A DNA stretch of 17,657 nucleotides from Saprospiraceae bacterium. GTDB lineage: Bacteria; Bacteroidota; Bacteroidia; Chitinophagales; Saprospiraceae. The stretch spans positions 1-17,657 of the forward strand of contig JADJNW010000002.1 in assembly GCA_016714085.1 (NCBI GenBank). The letters run 5' to 3'. The notes beneath the pieces are model-generated. The model worked only from the letters and a program-made list of their open reading frames with translations, was not told the origin of the DNA and ran no database searches. The position numbers and the translations under genes were made by a program. Below, piece after piece: positions 16,137 through 17,657 of this stretch; position 1 is the stretch's first letter, and each line of letters begins with the position of its first letter.

Positions 16137-17657
16137 TTAAAGATTCAATTTTTTCAATTCTTCTACTGCAAAATTCACGGCTCTGGCGGTCAATGCCATA
16201 TAAGGTCAAAGACGGATTCACACAAGAAGCTTCGAAGTCATACAAGCGCCATCGGTCACGAAAACGTTTTTCACATCGTGCAATTGATTATTGCCATTGA
16301 GTACCGAGGTTTTGGATCGCGGCCCCATGCGCGCCGTGCCCATCTCGTGAATACCCAAGCCTGGCCAGGAATTTGCATCATAGGTTTCGACGTTTTTCAA
16401 ACCAGAGGCTTCGAGCATTTCAGCAGCATCGTTCATCATATCTGCACGCATTTTTTGCTCATTTTCTTTGAATTCGCAGTCGAAAGTCAAGGTCGGCAGT
16501 CCATATACATCGCGCACATCCTCATTCAGCGTCACTTTATTTTCATGATATGGCAAGCATTCGGCGAAAGCCGTCACGCTCATCTGCCAGGAATGGGTTG
16601 TAACAGCTTGTCTTTGATTTCTTTACCAACACCAATCATCATTTCAGGTACAACGGTACTCCATGCATCGCGGCTGCGCCACCCTGGTAACCCCAACCAC
16701 GCAGGTAATCCTTGCGTTCGGTCTCTTTATCACCCAAATTAACAAAACGAGGAATATAAATGCCATTTGGTCGACGGCCGGAATAATATTGATCTTCAAA
16801 GCCATCATACGTGCCTCTTGCGCCGCAACGGAAATGGTGATCCATCAAATTAGTCCCAATTTCGGCCATTCCTATTTTAGATTGCATCAAAATTTGGTAG
16901 AACCCACTGATGCGCAGACAAAGACAATTTTAGAATAGAATTCTTTCGTTTCCAGTGTCTCCGCATCAATAATGCGCACGCCTTTTGCTTTGCGCGATCC
17001 CGGATCAACAATAATAGAATGCACAATCGAGTGCGGACGCAGCGTCATATTGCCTGTCTTCTCAGCGGCTGGCAGGGTGCTTACTGCTGAAATACGCACC
17101 AAATAGGCATCCACGAATACAGCGATTGCGGAACTTGCAGCTTCCGCGACCGTTATGTTCTTGTGTCAGATTCGCAACACGACCAATCAATAGATTGCGT
17201 CTTTGAAATGGATTCGATTCCTTTTTGACGTGTTGTTCCCAGACAATTTAATTCCATTGGTGGTAGGAACTGCCCATCGGGCAATTTAGAAGCAAGCCAT
17301 CTTTAAACAGCGATGCCAGCAAATTTTTCTACGCATAATCGTACCGGGTGCAATATCGGCATAACGGATTGGCTGATCCGCCGCAACACCAACTTCCTTT
17401 GCATTTGCTTCAAAATCAAGATCGGCTCAGCGATAACTCTGGCGACCCATGGTGAACGCCCGCCCACATGGTAGCCGCGCATCCAGTCAAAACTGGCAGA
17501 ATCTCTGAATAAGGATTTTCCCGGTGTCACCCCACCAATGCTTGAGTGGACTGCATGGTGTAGCCCGTACGATTTGTTTTTCGTAGTCTTTAGCGGGCTC
17601 CTCTTGGGTCATAGCATCACGATATTCGAGATCCCATGGATCAAGAGAAGCTGTGGA
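16137..17657 (-). CDS. GMC-family oxidoreductase, 5' end outside window, frameshifted
   Basis: Flavin-dependent glucose-methanol-choline oxidoreductase, the catalytic partner of the Gluconate_2-dh3 protein. The 5' end, with the FAD-binding GxGxxG, lies beyond 17657. Pieces in order, over several frames: DPWDLEYRDAMTQEEPAKDY, GYTMQST, FDWMRGYHVGGRS, YRWADLDFEANAKEVGVAAD, then the cysteine cluster CKFRNRCIRGCLFGAYFSS (C-x5-C-x3-C), typical of this Bacteroidota branch, IVDPGSRKAKGVRIIDAETL, GTNLMDHHFRCGARGTYDGF, and the active-site end GLGIHEMGTARMG (catalytic His) and NPSLT (catalytic Asn), finishing LTARAVNFAVEELKKLNL at 16137-16139. At least six indels are needed. Known relatives oxidise a sugar hydroxyl to a ketone and pass electrons to a cytochrome or quinone; the exact sugar is not readable. 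The chain is probably moved to the periplasm together with its small subunit. Confidence 0.85.

Noticed and set aside
16110..16742. A 210-codon plus-strand open frame
   Set aside because: It is antisense to the GMC oxidoreductase C terminus, which carries the catalytic His and Asn motifs; the long frame is a by-product of the frame breaks there.
1..17657. CRISPR arrays, tRNA, rRNA, insertion sequences
   Set aside because: I looked for regular repeat-spacer arrays, tRNA-like folds and transposase motifs on both strands and saw none. The short-period arrays have no spacers and are not CRISPR.

Overview
The window looks like a Bacteroidota chromosome segment, most likely from the Saprospiria (Saprospiraceae-like) side. 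Pointers: a type IX secretion (T9SS) C-terminal sorting domain, surface proteins with HYR-like modules of the kind common in Saprospiraceae, TAnnTTTG promoter -7 elements, little sign of Shine-Dalgarno sites, an AT-leaning composition, and the gene content (iscS-iscU-iscA, mutA, nadB, GMC oxidoreductase with gluconate dehydrogenase subunit 3). Family assignments rest on motifs read by eye; no database search was run.

Almost every gene longer than about 500 bases is broken by one or more single-base indels, many in short homopolymers. When the frames are joined, conserved proteins reappear with their active sites. I read this mainly as uncorrected sequencing or assembly error. The first 5.5 kb has far more breaks and may include genuinely decayed genes.

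Layout. 294-5521 (+): three secreted or surface-protein genes: a fibronectin III-like protein with a T9SS sorting domain, an unrecognised secreted protein, and a HYR-like surface protein. The last two end in clear rho-independent terminators. A SRPBCC protein lies between them on the minus strand. 5617-6775 (-): a GT4 glycosyltransferase. 6877-8955 (-): the iron-sulfur assembly operon iscS-iscU-iscA. 9092-10257 (+): methylmalonyl-CoA mutase small subunit, divergent from iscS, with its 3' end missing and no large subunit after it. 10322-10955 (+): an intact MntA-HepT toxin-antitoxin pair. 10959-12090 (-): a second GT4 glycosyltransferase. 12187-13799 (+): L-aspartate oxidase nadB. 14401-17657 (-): a probable operon of a GMC oxidoreductase (cut by the window edge), a Tat-exported gluconate dehydrogenase subunit 3 and a Tat-exported hydroxypyruvate-isomerase-like TIM barrel, probably for periplasmic sugar oxidation.

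Non-coding structure is the most unusual part. Three REP-like hairpins preceded by GTAG (or GTAA) sit directly behind minus-strand genes. Three spacers inside minus-strand operons are built of inverted halves of 7-8 base repeats. A TAGATT-N(1-2)-AATCTA palindrome lies just upstream of both iscS and the SRPBCC gene.
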